From Microplitis mediator (lineage: Eukaryota; Arthropoda; Insecta; Hymenoptera; Braconidae): 64,000 nucleotides of DNA. The stretch is taken from NCBI RefSeq assembly GCF_029852145.1, contig NC_079974.1:868001-932000 (forward strand), in the 5' to 3' direction. Shown one piece after another: positions 23,289 through 35,049 of this stretch. The position numbers were made by a program, and so were the translations under genes. Every line of letters begins with the position of its first letter. Positions within the stretch are counted from its first letter, which is position 1. The notes beneath the pieces were generated by a model. That model saw only the letters and a list, made by a program, of their open reading frames with translations. It made no database searches and was not told where the DNA came from.

Positions 23289-23396
23289 CTGGAATAAAAA
23301 TAAAAATTATTATATATAATCAGAATTATTTAAATTAAAAATTAGTTACTTTTTTTTATTAAAATAATTATTTATATAAATAAAATACATACTCAC
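23289..23396 (-). other. Probable 5' UTR intron of the small secreted protein gene
   Basis: Read on the - strand this 108-nt A/T-rich stretch runs from AAAA-GTGAGT to TTTTATTCCAG and lies about 30 nt ahead of the ATG. The predicted upstream exon (from 23397) has no long frame, so it would be untranslated. Confidence 0.45.
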
Positions 23397-23479
23397 TTTT
23401 AGTATTGTTTATAAAATCGAATAATTTTCGAAGTTTTTGGTTTTTTTAGTTGTATCAAACTGTAAGACAGAGTTTGGAG

Positions 23480-24060
23480 TTATGATTTGAATTTCATTTT
23501 ACTTACCGTTAAATACTATTTTTTTGTTTACTTCATCCCTAAATAACGTCATCATAACATTGTTTTGACGTACAAAAGTTGATTATGAGCTAAAAAAAAC
23601 AATAATATAAAATTTGTATCGAAGCTATCAGCGATGATTCACAAATAAAAGTGGGTGTGTTACCGTAAAATTAAATAATAATACCCGTAGGCAAGAAGAT
23701 AAAACGTAGACGTTATCAACAGCCAACAGGTCAAATGACCTGTCCTCAATTTTTAGTCAAAAAACAATTTTGTTTACTATTAGTTCTTACTAGTACCCTA
23801 TTTTTATCTACGTCAATTTTTCTATTTTTTGGTTTTGTTATTTAATAGAGATTTAATGATACTATTTTTTTCACGCGTAATTTATAATCATTTCTATTTA
23901 TAACTTCTTTTATAAAAACAAAATATTTACTAAAAAAAACATTACTCTTAGATTATTAGTATGACGTCAAATTATGTAGGAATTCCTGCGTAAAGAAGGC
24001 GTCGAAAAAGCATAGATTTTTCTAATTAGAATTTTAAACTTAAAAATGTGGCTTGAATAA
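23480..24060. other. Stretch without a supported gene
   Basis: Likely promoter-side flank of the - strand secreted-protein gene followed by A/T-rich sequence. No repeats or coding signals that I can support. Confidence 0.4.
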
Positions 24061-24065
24061 CTTTT

Positions 24066-24400
24066 TAACTTCCCGCTAAGAAAATTGTAAATTTTCAAAA
24101 ATTTGGGAAGTTATTGGATTCGGTCCAATTTTCGAAAATCGAATTTCTATCAAATCTTGACGTTTTGAGGTTCTAGGAAACTATTCTGACTAATTTCACG
24201 ATCATGTCCGAGTGTATGTGTGCACGTACGCACGTACGTACATATGTAAATACCTGTATCTTTTAAACGGATGAACCGATTTTGATCGTTAAGGTGTCAT
24301 TCTACGCGGCTCGTTAATATCTAGAAGCTGTGGAAAATTGAGCTTGATTGGTAGGGCTCGTTCAACGATATTCCAAAAATAAAATTTTTTCAAAAATGTT
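24066..24400. repeat. CTTCCCGCTAAG-family fragment
   Basis: Begins AACTTCCCGCTAAGAAAATT and continues with GAAAATCGAATTTCTATCA and a short ACGT run, then GATGAACCGATTTTGATCG. This matches the right-arm module at about 4750-5098 in reverse complement. One end is missing. Confidence 0.72.
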
Positions 24401-24426
24401 TTTTTTTGATAACTTCTAATGTGCTC

Positions 24427-25548
24427 GATGGATTGATTCCAAAATCAATTGGGCTCTAAAGCTTTTTAAGCTTTTAAAAATATGCCCATGCAGAAAATTC
24501 AAAAAACTAGGTGCAATTTTTTCAAATGTTTTTTTTTTTTTTTCATAATTTAATTTATCGTTTTTAAAAAAACTCAAAAATTATTACATGCTCCTGAAGT
24601 TACCAGACAATTAAAAATTTTTGAATTTTTTTTTTAACAAATCGATTGCAAAAAAATAAAAAATAAAAATATGCACATGTAGAAAATTAAAAAAACTATA
24701 AGTGCAATTTTTTCAAAAATTTTTTTTTTTTTCATAATTTAATTTATCGTTTTTAAAAAAATTCAAAAATTATTCCATGATCCTAAAATTACCAGATAAT
24801 TAAAAATTTTTGAATTTTTTTTTTAACAAATCGATTGCAAAAAAATAAAAAATAAAAATATGCACATGTAGAAAATTCAAAAAACTATAAGTGCAATTTT
24901 TTCAAATATTTTTGTTTTTTTTCATAATTTAATTTATCGCTTTTGCAAAAAATTCAAAAATTATTACATGCTCCTGAAGTTACCAGACAATTAAAAAATT
25001 TTGAATTTTTTTTTTAACAAATCGATTGCAAAAAAATAAAAAATAAAAATATGCACATGTAGAAAATTTAAAAAACTATAAGTGCAATTTTTTCAAATAT
25101 TTTTTTTTTTTTTCATAATTTAATTCGTTTTTAAAAAAATTCAAAAATTATTCCATGATCCTAAAATTACCAGACAAGTAAAAATTTTTGATTTTTTTTT
25201 TAACAAATCGATTGCAAAAAAATAAAAAATAAAAATATACACATGTAGAAAATTTAAACAACTATAAGTGCAATTTTTTCAAATATTTTTCTTTTTTTTC
25301 ATAATTTAATTTATCGTTTTTAAAAAAATTCAAAAATTATTCCATGATCCTAAAATTACCAGACAATTAAAAATTTTTGATTTTTTTTTTAACAAATCGA
25401 TTGTAAAAAAATAAAAAATAAAAATACACACATGTAGAAAATTTAAAAAACTATAAGTGAAATTTTTTCAAATATTTTTTTTTTTTTATAATTTATAATT
25501 AAAAAAAAAAAAAATCAAAAAATTATTAGACGTCTTAACTTCAGTACC
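24427..25548. repeat. Tandem array, period about 190 bp, about five units
   Basis: GTGCAATTTTTTC-type landmarks recur at about 24509, 24702, 24891, 25082, 25268 and 25458 (spacings 186-193). Each unit has a TCCTGAAGTTACCAGAC-like segment in the same direction, while the reverse-complement partner (GACGTCTTAACTTCAGTA) appears only at the far right end. Single units with both ends occur at 37517-37725. Confidence 0.88.
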
Positions 25549-25906
25549 ATAAAAAAATTTGAATGCGATATCAAAAAGATGTCAAGAATCATATATCGAC
25601 AGCACTCGAGAGGGCACTAGTTAAAATCGATTGTTAAAACTCGATATTTTTGACAATCATTTTTATCCTCAAATGAAATGTAAACATAAATTACAACATT
25701 GCCAATAAATCAAAATTCGTTTATTTTTTAAATTAACTGTCAAAGTTGACAAGAGTTACAAAGATCTACAATTTAACGCTAAGAATTCAATTGTGATCAT
25801 AAATTTAGACCAATAATTAACCTAAAATTTTAAATACTCTTTGTGCAAATGCATCGTCTATAGTGTCATATATTTGTATACATATATAAATATAAAATAA
25901 ATAAAA
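25549..25906 (+). promoter_or_regulatory. Upstream region of PDCL
   Basis: About 350 bp between the tandem array and the PDCL start codon, so promoter and 5' UTR must lie here unless an upstream exon exists further left. TATTTGTATACATATATAAA at about 25869-25888 is TATA-like, but is too close to the ATG to assign with confidence. No other repeat seen. Confidence 0.35.
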
Positions 25907-28900
25907 ATGGCCACATTGGAAGACAAAATATTGAATGAAAAATTAGAATATTACTGCAGTAGTTCAAGTGAAGACGAAGGAAAAGATTCTGAGGGTTCAG
26001 ACTCCGAGGAAACTAAACCAGAAAGTGTCAACTCTGGACAAACTCCATCTTCCAGCTGCAATGAATGGAATGGAACCTCAAGTAACACTGGACCGAAAGG
26101 CGTTTTGAAAGTAAATTTTTTATTCAAATTTTTAAATACTGTCAGCTGTCAAAATAATTTAATTTTTATCTGATCACTAGGATTGGCAGAGATTCAAACA
26201 ACTGGAGTCGGAAAAAAAAGCAGAACAAGAACGAGAACGTTTGCTGTTGATTAAAAAATTAAGTCTTACTTGCAGAAGTTCGCTGGATGATGAAAAAGAC
26301 AAACTCAATGAAACCGATCCTGAATTAGCGGAATTACTTGAAGATGATTTTTTACTCGAGTATCAAAAGCAGAGAATGAAAGAGATGTTGGCTAACGCAA
26401 GTAAATTACAATTTGGTACTTTGGTTAATCTCAGTAGCGCTGATGAATTTTTGAAGGCGATTGATAATGAAGATAAATCTGTGACTATTGTTGTACATAT
26501 TTATGAGAAAAACGTTCCTGGTTGTGATGCAATGAATGGAAGTTTAATTAGTTTGGCGCAAGAATACCCAGCTATTAAATTTTGTAACATTCTCGGTACG
26601 GTGTAAATAATTTTAGACAGTAAGAAAGGATTCGTCAAAATTTATAATAATCGTGTGTAAAACGAACGGCTTACACACAATTATATTTTATTTTATTTTA
26701 TTTATTACGCCAATCGGCACTGCATTAGGGTGGGCCGAAAATCCGCTTTTTTTTTAATTTTCACTGTTAAGAAGATGTGCCATCTATTGTCTTTCTCACA
26801 CACATGTGAACGAACGGAACTGTCCTTGTTGCACTTACATTAGCAAATGGAAATTTAAAATGAGCCGTTCTCAGATGTAAACTGCAATTTCCGTACGAGT
26901 CCCTGATTAAAAAAGTGAATTGAAAAGTATTGAAAAAGATGAGAAATGAATCCTTTCGAATACTTTCTGTACCCCAAGGTTTTCATTTTGACATAAAATT
27001 AATACTTTTCAATCCCAAAATAATAAAAGAATTTCTGAACTTCCGAGGAATTGAAAAAGATTCAAATGAATTGATATTTTGAATCTTTCTGAATCCTTCT
27101 CAATACCAAAATAATTCCATATTGGAAGGTATTGAAATGATGAAAGATTGAATTCTTTTCAATACTTTCGAATTCCCCTTTGGAATTGTAAAGTATTCAA
27201 ACGATCGAAATTTCAATTCCATTCAATACTTTCCAAAACCGCCGAGGGATTGAAAAGAATTGAAATAATTTTCAATACTTTTCAATTCACTTTTTTAATC
27301 AGGGGTAACATTTTATTCGATAAATAATAAGTTTACGCATCGAATGACATATTTCGTTTAATAATTTGGGTCTTTACTTGTGAAAACGGTTATTTGAAAA
27401 TCACCTGGTACACTCTCTTAATACCAAAAATATTTTTCTTTGTACAAAAAAAAAATTTGCGGAAAACAAAAAAAATTTTAGGTCGATATCTTGGGCTCGC
27501 CAAATCCCGCTAAAGTTAGAAGTTGTTTAAAATTTTTTTTCCAACACATTTTACTCAGAAATTTAATTCCCCACAAAAAAGGTCCTATGATAAAATTACG
27601 TAAAGTCGATAGTTACTGAGATAATTGCATTTTTGCTCTAAAAAATGAAATTTCTCGAGATATTATTAATTTTTCAAGGTAAAAAATAAATTTTATGATA
27701 AAAATTTCATAGGAAATTCAATTTTCTACAAAACAGACCTAATAAAAATTTATTCAAAGTTTATAGTTACAAAGATAATAGCGATTCTTGGTGACAGTCG
27801 CCAAATAACGATAAATGTGACTATCTAAACATAAAACTGCCAGTTTCTGAATAACTATAAATTTCAAGTTTTTACCAAAAGGCCAATTTTGTAAGAAATT
27901 TGATTTTCCATGAAATTTATATGATCAAATTCATATTTTACCCTGAAGAAATGATAATATCTTGAAAAATTATATTTTTTAGAACAAAATTGCAATTATC
28001 TCAGTAATTATCAACTTTACGTTATTTTATTATAAGATTTTTTGTAGAGAATTAAATTTCTGATCAAAATAAGTTGGAAAAAAATTTTAAACAACTTCTA
28101 ACTTTAGCGGGATTTGGCGAGCCCAAGATATCGACCTAAAATTTTTTTTGTTTTCCGCAAAATTTTTTTTTTGTACAAAGAAACATATTTTTGGTATTAA
28201 TAATGAAAATTCAAAAAAAGCGGATTTTCGGCCCACCCTACTATGCATCATCTTGACATTAATTAATTATTAGGGTGTGACATTTTAAAGCTATATTTTT
28301 TTTTACTGCTATACCAGAAAATCTGGTAGTATATAGAAAATAAAAAGTATGCCGCTGGGCTAAAGGGTTCAAGTCCAATAGCGGCTTAGCATCAAAAAAT
28401 TCGATTTCCCATTTAAATAACAAGAGAAATTTTTTTTTTAACTGAGTATTTTTAACTTTAGATTATTGAAGTCGTTTTACATAACTTCAACCTTGAATAA
28501 CTTTTGAAGGAGTGAATTTAGCGAAAATTGTTAAGAGACTTTTTTTTTAGGGCATTCAATTTCCTGCAAGAATATGCATTAGCTTTTTCCGGAAACTTAT
28601 TTTTACATGAATTACAAAATTCCAAAGTTGAACAATCAAATTTTAAAATCATACCAATGTTCAAAGCATGATTATAAGGAAACGGTTCATCTGACGAAAA
28701 ATTTCAATCAGTTCTTTTTTGTAGAGCATTAAATTTCCTTCAAAAAATGTATCCGAGTCGATTTCGTTTATCTCGATGGTTTGAGAGTTATGAGACAAAA
28801 ACCCGCTCATTAAAAAAAAATAAAAAATTGCGATGATACACCTCTTAATATCAAAATTAAGGGCTCAAATTTTCACAATAATTTTTTTTGTCATCCCAAA

Positions 28901-29492
28901 TAATATTTCCACAGTATCGTTAAAAAAAAAAAATAGTCGATTTTTTTGGCCCAATCTAATAACTATAGTCAAAGTTATATTCTTTTTAAGCTAAAATTAT
29001 AACTCCGGAAGGGGTGGTTATAAAGAGCTAAAAATTTAGCTCAAGACTTCTTTCTACATGTATGAAAACACTTCAAAAAATCGAAAAGGGTCACCGTCGC
29101 AATGTCGTTGAATTGAGATGGAATGATCCATATACAGAAGTGTTAAAAATCCAACACTTGAATTCTTAACAGACTTTTTTTACACTTTGACGAATCCTTT
29201 TTTACTGTAAAGTTAATTACCTATTTTTTTCTATCAATTAATTTCTGTATATTTATATTTTTTAGGCTCAACAGCTGGCTTAAGTAAACATTTTAAAAAA
29301 CGCGGAGTGCCAGCTCTTCTTGTCTACAAAAATGGCCAAGTGATTGGTAATTTTATTAACGTATCGGACACATTGGGAACCGACTTCTACGCTTCAGACG
29401 TTGAAAGCTTCCTTCTGGAAAACGGAATAATTGTAGATAAAAATTGTGTACCAAAAATCATTGCTAATTCAAACGATGATGATAGTGATTGA
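25907..29492 (+). CDS. PDCL: Phosducin-like protein 1 (PhLP1)
   Basis: Three exons: 25907-26110, 26181-26595 and 29266-29492 (281 residues; vertebrate PDCL is about 300). All junctions are GT-AG and the frame is continuous. Residues 1-60 are acidic and serine-rich, including a short SSSSEDE stretch typical of casein kinase 2 sites. Then comes TGPKGVLKDWQRFKQLE, the helix-1 signature that contacts G-beta. The C-terminal half is the thioredoxin-like domain, lacking a CxxC centre as in the family (HIYEKNVPGCDAMN, then VPALLVYKNGQVIGNF). The end is acidic. PhLP1 is a cytosolic co-chaperone that works with the CCT chaperonin to assemble G-beta-gamma dimers. The 2.67-kb second intron holds nested MITEs. 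Confidence 0.95.
26726..28240. mobile_element. GGGTGGGCCGAAAATCCGC foldback element, copy 1
   Basis: The ends are TAGGGTGGGCCGAAAATCCG and CGGATTTTCGGCCCACCCTA. The inner arms are extensively complementary (for example GTCGATATCTTGGGCTCGCC on the left and GGCGAGCCCAAGATATCGAC on the right). It sits in PDCL intron 2. A block at about 26775-27405 is extra relative to the other two copies and itself holds the element at 26901-27304. Copies 2 and 3 are at 39085-39952 and 50577-52476. Confidence 0.9.
26901..27304. mobile_element. CCCTGATTAAAAA element with GAATTGAAAAGTATTG words
   Basis: The ends are CCCTGATTAAAAAAGTGAAT and ATTCACTTTTTTAATCAGGG. The interior is made of GTATTGAAAAGATTGAAT-type words on both strands. 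It lies inside GGGTGGGCCG copy 1, within sequence absent from the other copies. Confidence 0.8.
28262..29165. other. Rest of PDCL intron 2
   Basis: A/T-rich repeat-like sequence with TTAGGGTGTGACATTTT at the left and GGCCCAATCTAAT near 28950. It may be worn inverted-repeat material. GGATTCGTCAAAATTT (about 26629) and ACTTTGACGAATCC (about 29185) bracket most of the intron as a weak inverted pair. No coding signal. Confidence 0.4.
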
Positions 29493-29609
29493 TTTGTGTC
29501 ATGATTTTAAATAATTTATATTGATCTCTATACAAAAAATATAAATAAGTTTTTTTTTTACTTAAATATCTTAAAAATGAATTTTTTAATTACATTATAA
29601 AACTAAGTA

Positions 29610-32600
29610 TTAAAGGCTATTTAATAAACGCTCTTCTTTTTCAATCGTGAATCTCAATTCCAAATATCTTTTCAGTATATCATCATACTCAGTTCCACGT
29701 AAGTCCTGATATTGTTTCGATAATATTTTTTTCTTCTTTATTTCTAACAGGATTTCATCCAATTTGTCATCCAGCTTTTGATTGATAATTTTAAATGCGT
29801 CTAGTGTTATCGATGTTTCAGTGAACATGGATATTGTGTACTTAATTTTCATTATTTTTGTTTGGATCTCAAGTATCTCTGCTTCAAGTAATTTCGATTT
29901 AGCTTTTTTACTATTAAAATTTTCAACGTCTTCGTGCTTGAGCTGCAACCATTCTTCTAATAACTCTGCACAGATCAAAATATGTCGTTGATATTCATCG
30001 AAAGTATCATCAATTTTATCCTTCCAGTATGTTATATCTAATTTATTAAATTCGGATAATTGTTGCTTCATTATCGAGTCCTTTGTTCCCATGGCTTCTA
30101 TTAAATTTCCTCCATATTCTTCGTATCTGTAAAATTAATTTCTTAGTATAAGTACTCGGGTGGTTCTTTCGAAACTTTTCGGATCTTTTCTCTCCCACTT
30201 TAAAATATTGTCGCAGATATTGAAAAAAAATTCCCTGTAAGTTTCAGCCTTTAATTTTAATTTCAATTACTTTACATTTGATTTTAAAGTTTCCCCATTT
30301 AAAATAAATTTTTTTTTATAAATTCTCTATAAATCAGCCGCATTTCAAGGTATCGGGTCGCCGTTTCCGGCAATTTGTAGATAATTTCACTCTTCAAAGT
30401 CTCCTCAGTAATTTTACTCAGACTCTAATTGTTTTTTCTGTATTCCTGTGTAAAAAAAAAAATTCGAAAAAGTTCGACATGTCGAACTTCGAAATTTGAG
30501 ATCAAATCGAACTTTTTTCGAATATTTTCGAACTTTTGTAAAACAATACAAATTCATTACAAACATGAAAAATGATTAAAAAATTTATCGAAAAATTTAT
30601 CAAAATATTGAACTTTTTTAGAACTTCTAGACGGAAAAAAAAGTAGTAGTGACTCTTGTCTGGGATAGTACTGAGTACTTTCTGTAAAAAAAAAATTTCA
30701 GACAGTACTGTATGTATTTGAGTACTATCCCGGACAGTAGTGGATACCGTCTAAATAGTATACAGTACTGTCTAAAATTTTTTTTTTACAGAAAGTACTC
30801 AGTACTATCCCAGACAGTAGTCACTACTACTTTTTTTTCCGTGTACACTTAAAATTATCGAAAAATTTCGAACTTTTTCAGAACTTCTTTAATAAAAATC
30901 ATCCAAAAAGTTTTGAAACATTCAAACTTCTGCGATAAAAATTATCGAAAAAATTCTGAAAATATCGAACTTTTTTAGAACTTCTACACTTAAAATTATC
31001 AAAAAAGTTGTTACAATTTCTAACTATTATACCGATAGAAAATTTAAAGTTCTAAAAAAATTTTGAAGTGTAATCAAAATTGTCAAAAAAGATCTAAAAA
31101 TTTTGATTCCTAATTGTTAATTTCCTTTGTTAGCGACACGTCCCGAAAAGTCAAGAATTCCAAACTTTTATACCAATCCTCTTTGTCTCATGTGATTTTT
31201 CATGTTTGTAATGAATTTGTTTTGTTTTATAAATGTTCGAAAAAAGTTCGATTTTGTCTCAAATTTCCAAGTTCGACATGCCAGACTTTTTTCGAACTTC
31301 TGTTTTTACACAGGTTGGTTTTGAAAGCATTTTTCCAATGATAATTTGGGTTTTTAGTTGATATTAACTAAATAATTAAATTTACAGCAAAAATGCAAAC
31401 GACGATTTTTGAGGAAATCTGATTCTCGAAAAAACAAAAGATTTTTTTAGTTAAGTGGCTCACGTGATATAGAGATTTTAGTAATTTTGTAAATAAAAAA
31501 TTGGTCAAAAATTTTTCCGAAGCTCATCGATTGTAACCCTTCTGATTTCCATGAAAGGATTAAATTAATGACAAGAAAATTATTTACTGACTTAAAATTG
31601 AACTTAAATGGCATCTGGCCGAATTTTTTAAAAAATATTTTATTTAGAAAATTATTAAAATCTCTATATCACGTGAACGATGAACCTGAGCCACTAAACT
31701 CAAAGGACCTTTTTTGTAGAGAATGAAATTTCCTAAAAAATTGTTATCTGCATTTTCACTGTAAATTTCGTTATTTAGTCGAAATAAACTAAAAACCCAA
31801 TTTGTTATTAAAAACATCATTTTCAGAATCAACACAGAAAAAAACAATTAGAGTCTGAGTAAAATTACTAAGGAGACTTTTGAAGAGTATTAAATTATCT
31901 ACCAAATGCCGCAAACCGCGACTCGATAACTTGAAATGCGGCTGAGCTATAGATAATTTTTTTAAAAAATCATAACTTTCCTCCGTATTTTAAATGGGAA
32001 AACTTCAAAATTAAATGTCAAGTAAAGAAAATTAAAATTACGGTCTGAAACTTGCACGGAATTTTTTCCAATGTCTGCGGCAATATTTTGAAGTGGCAGT
32101 GAAAATAAAAAAAGTCATTCCGAACGAACCACCCTATTGTATATTAAGGTGTTTCAAAAAAAAAAAAAAAACAATTTTTTTTTTTTTTATGGTATCCAAA
32201 AATTGAAAGTATAACTAAAAATAAAAATATTGGTACCATTCCGAACTCTTAATAATGATATTAAGGTTTGCCTCAATCCATTTTTCTATTTTCTATTTAA
32301 ATAACACGGGAAAAATTTTTTTTTTTTAGCATTTTCCAGCTCATAAACCAATCAACGGATTTTTATGCACAACAAATGTTTTTGTAGGAAATTGAACGCT
32401 CTACAAAAAAAGTCTCTTATCATTTTTTGATAAATCCCACTGTTCAAAAGTTATTTAAGCTTCAAGTCAAATTTATAGTAAATTTTGAGATTTTTTTAAT
32501 TTTCCGGCGAAACTATCAGTCTTATCAAAAAATATTACAGAAACTTTTTTGCAGATAATTTTATTCCTCACAAATTATTACAGATAAAGTTTTTCGAAAT

Positions 32601-35049
32601 TCTGCGTTGTTTTCAAGTTATGTCCATTTCAATGTCAAGCTCTTAAAAAAATAGATTTCTGATTGATTTTAAGAGCTTGACATTGAAATGAAAATAAATT
32701 GAAAACAATGCGGAATTTCGAAAAATTTTATTCGTAATTATTTGTAGGAAATAAAATTATCTACAAAAAAGTTTCTATGACATTTTGTAATAAGACTGAT
32801 AGTTTCGCCGGAAAAGTGAAAAGATCTCAAAATTTACTATAAATTAGACTTGAAACTTAAATAACTTTTGAATAGTGGGATTTATCAAAAAATGATAAGA
32901 GAATTTTTTTGTAGAGCGTTCAATTTCCTACACAAAGTTTCATTGCGCATAAAAATCCGTTGGTCTGTAAGCTAGAAAGTTCTAAAAAAAAAAAATTTTT
33001 CCTATGCTATTTAAATGGAAAATAGAAAAATGGATTGAGGCAAACCTTAATATTATTATTAAGAGCTCGGATTGGCACCAAAATTTTTATTCTAGGTATA
33101 CTTTCAATTTTTGAATACCAAAAAAAAATTTGTTTTTTCTGAAACACCCTATTGTATATGGGGCATTCCACGCCAAATCAACCACTTTTGAATCGACCCC
33201 TTTAGATTTGGCTGAAAATTTTTTCGATTTTTCTACCCCATCAAAAACGTTTCTCATAATTTTTTCAAATTTTTTCACCCAACCGAAAAAAAGTTAGAAA
33301 TTTTTGAAAAAAATGGCTTTTTTTATTTTAAGTAGCTATAACTTTTTCAAAATTCGACTGATTGGGACGTTTTTTTTTTCAAAATTTTTGTTTTTGAATG
33401 TACTTTTTGAAAAAAAATACAAAAAAATTATTGCAACCTATCTTCATTGTTTTTTCGTAGATTTTTAGAAAAAATCAAAAATTTTTCGATGTTTACCATT
33501 TTTGATTTTTGATTTTTTTGTTTATATAAAACTTTGACATTTTCTGCAGATCCTCACATTTTTTCAGAGTGATGTTTTTCCGATTTATATTTTTTTTTTC
33601 CAATTGAAAAAAAAAATTTTTTACAACTAGCCTTATTTCTCATAACACCATGCTAAAAATTTTTGAGAGTGCTCAGAAAACTTTCAAACTTGGAAAAAAA
33701 AAAAATAAAAACAAAAAATTTAAATGGTAATCCTCGAAATAATTTGAATTTTGTTCGAAAAATCAAGTTTAAAAATAGAAGGACCATCTGAATAATTTTT
33801 TTGTATTTTTTTCTGAAAACTACATTCAAAAACAAAAAAAAAAAAATGAAAAAAAAAAGTTTTCGTTTGGTACATTTTTGGACAGATGCTGGCAATTCAA
33901 AAAAAAAATATTTTAACCATAAAACAATGAGTGTAAAAAAAATTTTTTTGGGTGAAAAAATTTGAAAAAATTATGAGAAACGTTTTTGATGGGGTAGAAA
34001 AAAAAGAAAAAATTTTCAGCCAAATCTAAAGGGGTCGATTCAAAAGTGGTCGATTTGGCGTGGAATGCCCCATATATTTCTAAGACAAGAAAAATTAATA
34101 AAAAGTAAAGTATTTCTTACTCTGATCCTAAAAAATTTACTTACTTCGATATAAAACTATTTATACTTTTCAATACTTCCGTTTCCACAGCAAATTTAAT
34201 TATTCTTCTTTCTTCACAATTAAATTCAGGCTTCGGAGTTTCCATGATGCCCAGTAATGTACATTTTTCGTTACTGTCATTCGGCAGCACGAGATATTTA
34301 TTTATTTTGTTCGCTAAAATTATTTGTTTCAATTTATCCAGCAATTCCGGCTTCAAATTATTATTATCAGCGATAATATTCTCGAGTGATTTATAAATTA
34401 ATTTACGATGCGCTATTTGGTACATGGACTCTTCACATTTTGCTAGTGCTTCCAATATTTTATTTAATGACAATTCTTTAGTTTTTATTTTTGTCGTTAA
34501 ATACATGGAACTCGAACATGATAAATTTGATATACCAGAGAGTCCTAAAATAAAATAATTAAAAGTTAAACAAAAAAAAAATAAAACTATTGGATTACTT
34601 ATTACGTCAAGAATACAAAATTTTAAATATTTAAATTCGTAATTCATGAAACAATTTCATTAAAATTTAAATAATTTTTCAAATTTTTAAATTGTAAAAA
34701 ACAATTTTTTTTTTAAACAATTTTATAAATGAGTGAATGTAGCAGACATCAGACAAATTTAAAATTATAAATAAATAAAGAAAATAATTTCAAAAATATT
34801 TATAAAAATGGACTTATGAATTTAAAAATTTTTGAAACGCGCCTTTTTTTAAAATTTAATTTTATTAATTATTTACTACATTTATTAATAATTTAAAATT
34901 TTTCTGACGTCTGCTGCATTCACACTCATTTTTATAAATTTATTGTCGGCTTTTGTAAACAAAATTTATGAAATAATAATTTATTAAATAAATATGACAG
35001 TATTTATACCTGATAATTGACTGCTGTCACTGTTGATACTCATATTCAT
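29610..35049 (-). CDS. HAUS4: HAUS augmin-like complex subunit 4
   Basis: Exons 35049-35010 (if the start is the ATG at 35049), 34544-34145 and 30126-29610; all junctions are GT-AG and in frame, giving 318 residues. The frame stays open upstream to an ATG at 35181, which would give 365 residues, close to the 363 of human HAUS4. The upstream residues look like translated intron, and a possible acceptor (TTTTATTAG) lies just before 35061, so a further 5' exon may exist. The middle has an amphipathic helical region followed by TLLGI, aligning with the LLGL of HAUS4. The last 170 residues are coiled coil ending in EYDDILKRYLELRFTIE, like the EFDRLVKEYTVLKQATE of the human protein. Augmin recruits gamma-tubulin to spindle microtubules. 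Convergent with PDCL. Intron 2 (about 4 kb) is filled with nested foldback elements. Confidence 0.8.
30446..31313. mobile_element. Middle nested element (TGTGTAAAAA ends, GTTCGAAC words)
   Basis: The ends are CCTGTGTAAAAAAAAAAATT and TTCTGTTTTTACACAGG. The interior repeats AAAAATTTTCGAACTTTT-type words, with AGTTCGACATGTCGAACTTC as a perfect palindrome near the left end. It holds the element at 30629-30845. Confidence 0.8.
30629..30845. mobile_element. Inner nested element (CACGGAAAA-type ends, AGTACTGT words)
   Basis: The ends are TAGACGGAAAAAAAAGTAGT and CTACTACTTTTTTTTCCGTG. The interior repeats GACAGTACTGTATGTA and AGTACTATCCCGGACAGTAG. About 217 bp. Third level of nesting, so the youngest of the three. 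Confidence 0.85.
32145..33150. mobile_element. AAGGTGTTTC foldback element
   Basis: AAGGTGTTTCAAAAAAAAAA on the left and TTTTTTCTGAAACACCCTAT on the right. Deep complementarity inside, including TTAAGGTTTGCCTCAATCCA and GGATTGAGGCAAACCTTAAT. It directly abuts its two neighbours. Confidence 0.85.
33157..34075. mobile_element. GGGGCATTCCACGCC foldback element, complete copy
   Basis: TATGGGGCATTCCACGCCAA at the left and TTGGCGTGGAATGCCCCATA at the right. Arms continue as AGATTTGGCTGAAAATTTTT and its complement. The partial copy at 8650-10560 is the same family. Confidence 0.9.
34731..34930. mobile_element. Short MITE with GTAGCAGAC ends, copy 1
   Basis: The left GAGTGAATGTAGCAGACATC and right GACGTCTGCTGCATTCACAC are inverted repeats about 200 bp apart. 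It lies in HAUS4 intron 1. Copy 2 is at 41494-41695; related ends are seen at 37733-37930. Confidence 0.82.

Larger units (their letters stand above)
30157..32135. mobile_element. Outer foldback element in HAUS4 intron 2
   Basis: The left end GGGTGGTTCTTTCGAAACTT pairs with the right end CGAACGAACCACCCT. Inner arms also pair: TCAGCCGCATTTCAAGGTAT on the left with CTTGAAATGCGGCTGAGCT on the right, and TGGCTCACGTGATATAGAGA with CTCTATATCACGTGAACGA. The left arm is interrupted by the element at 30446-31313. Confidence 0.85.

Noticed and set aside
24540..25490. CRISPR-like array
   Set aside because: The repeats are about 190-bp contiguous units with no spacer structure, in a eukaryotic genome.
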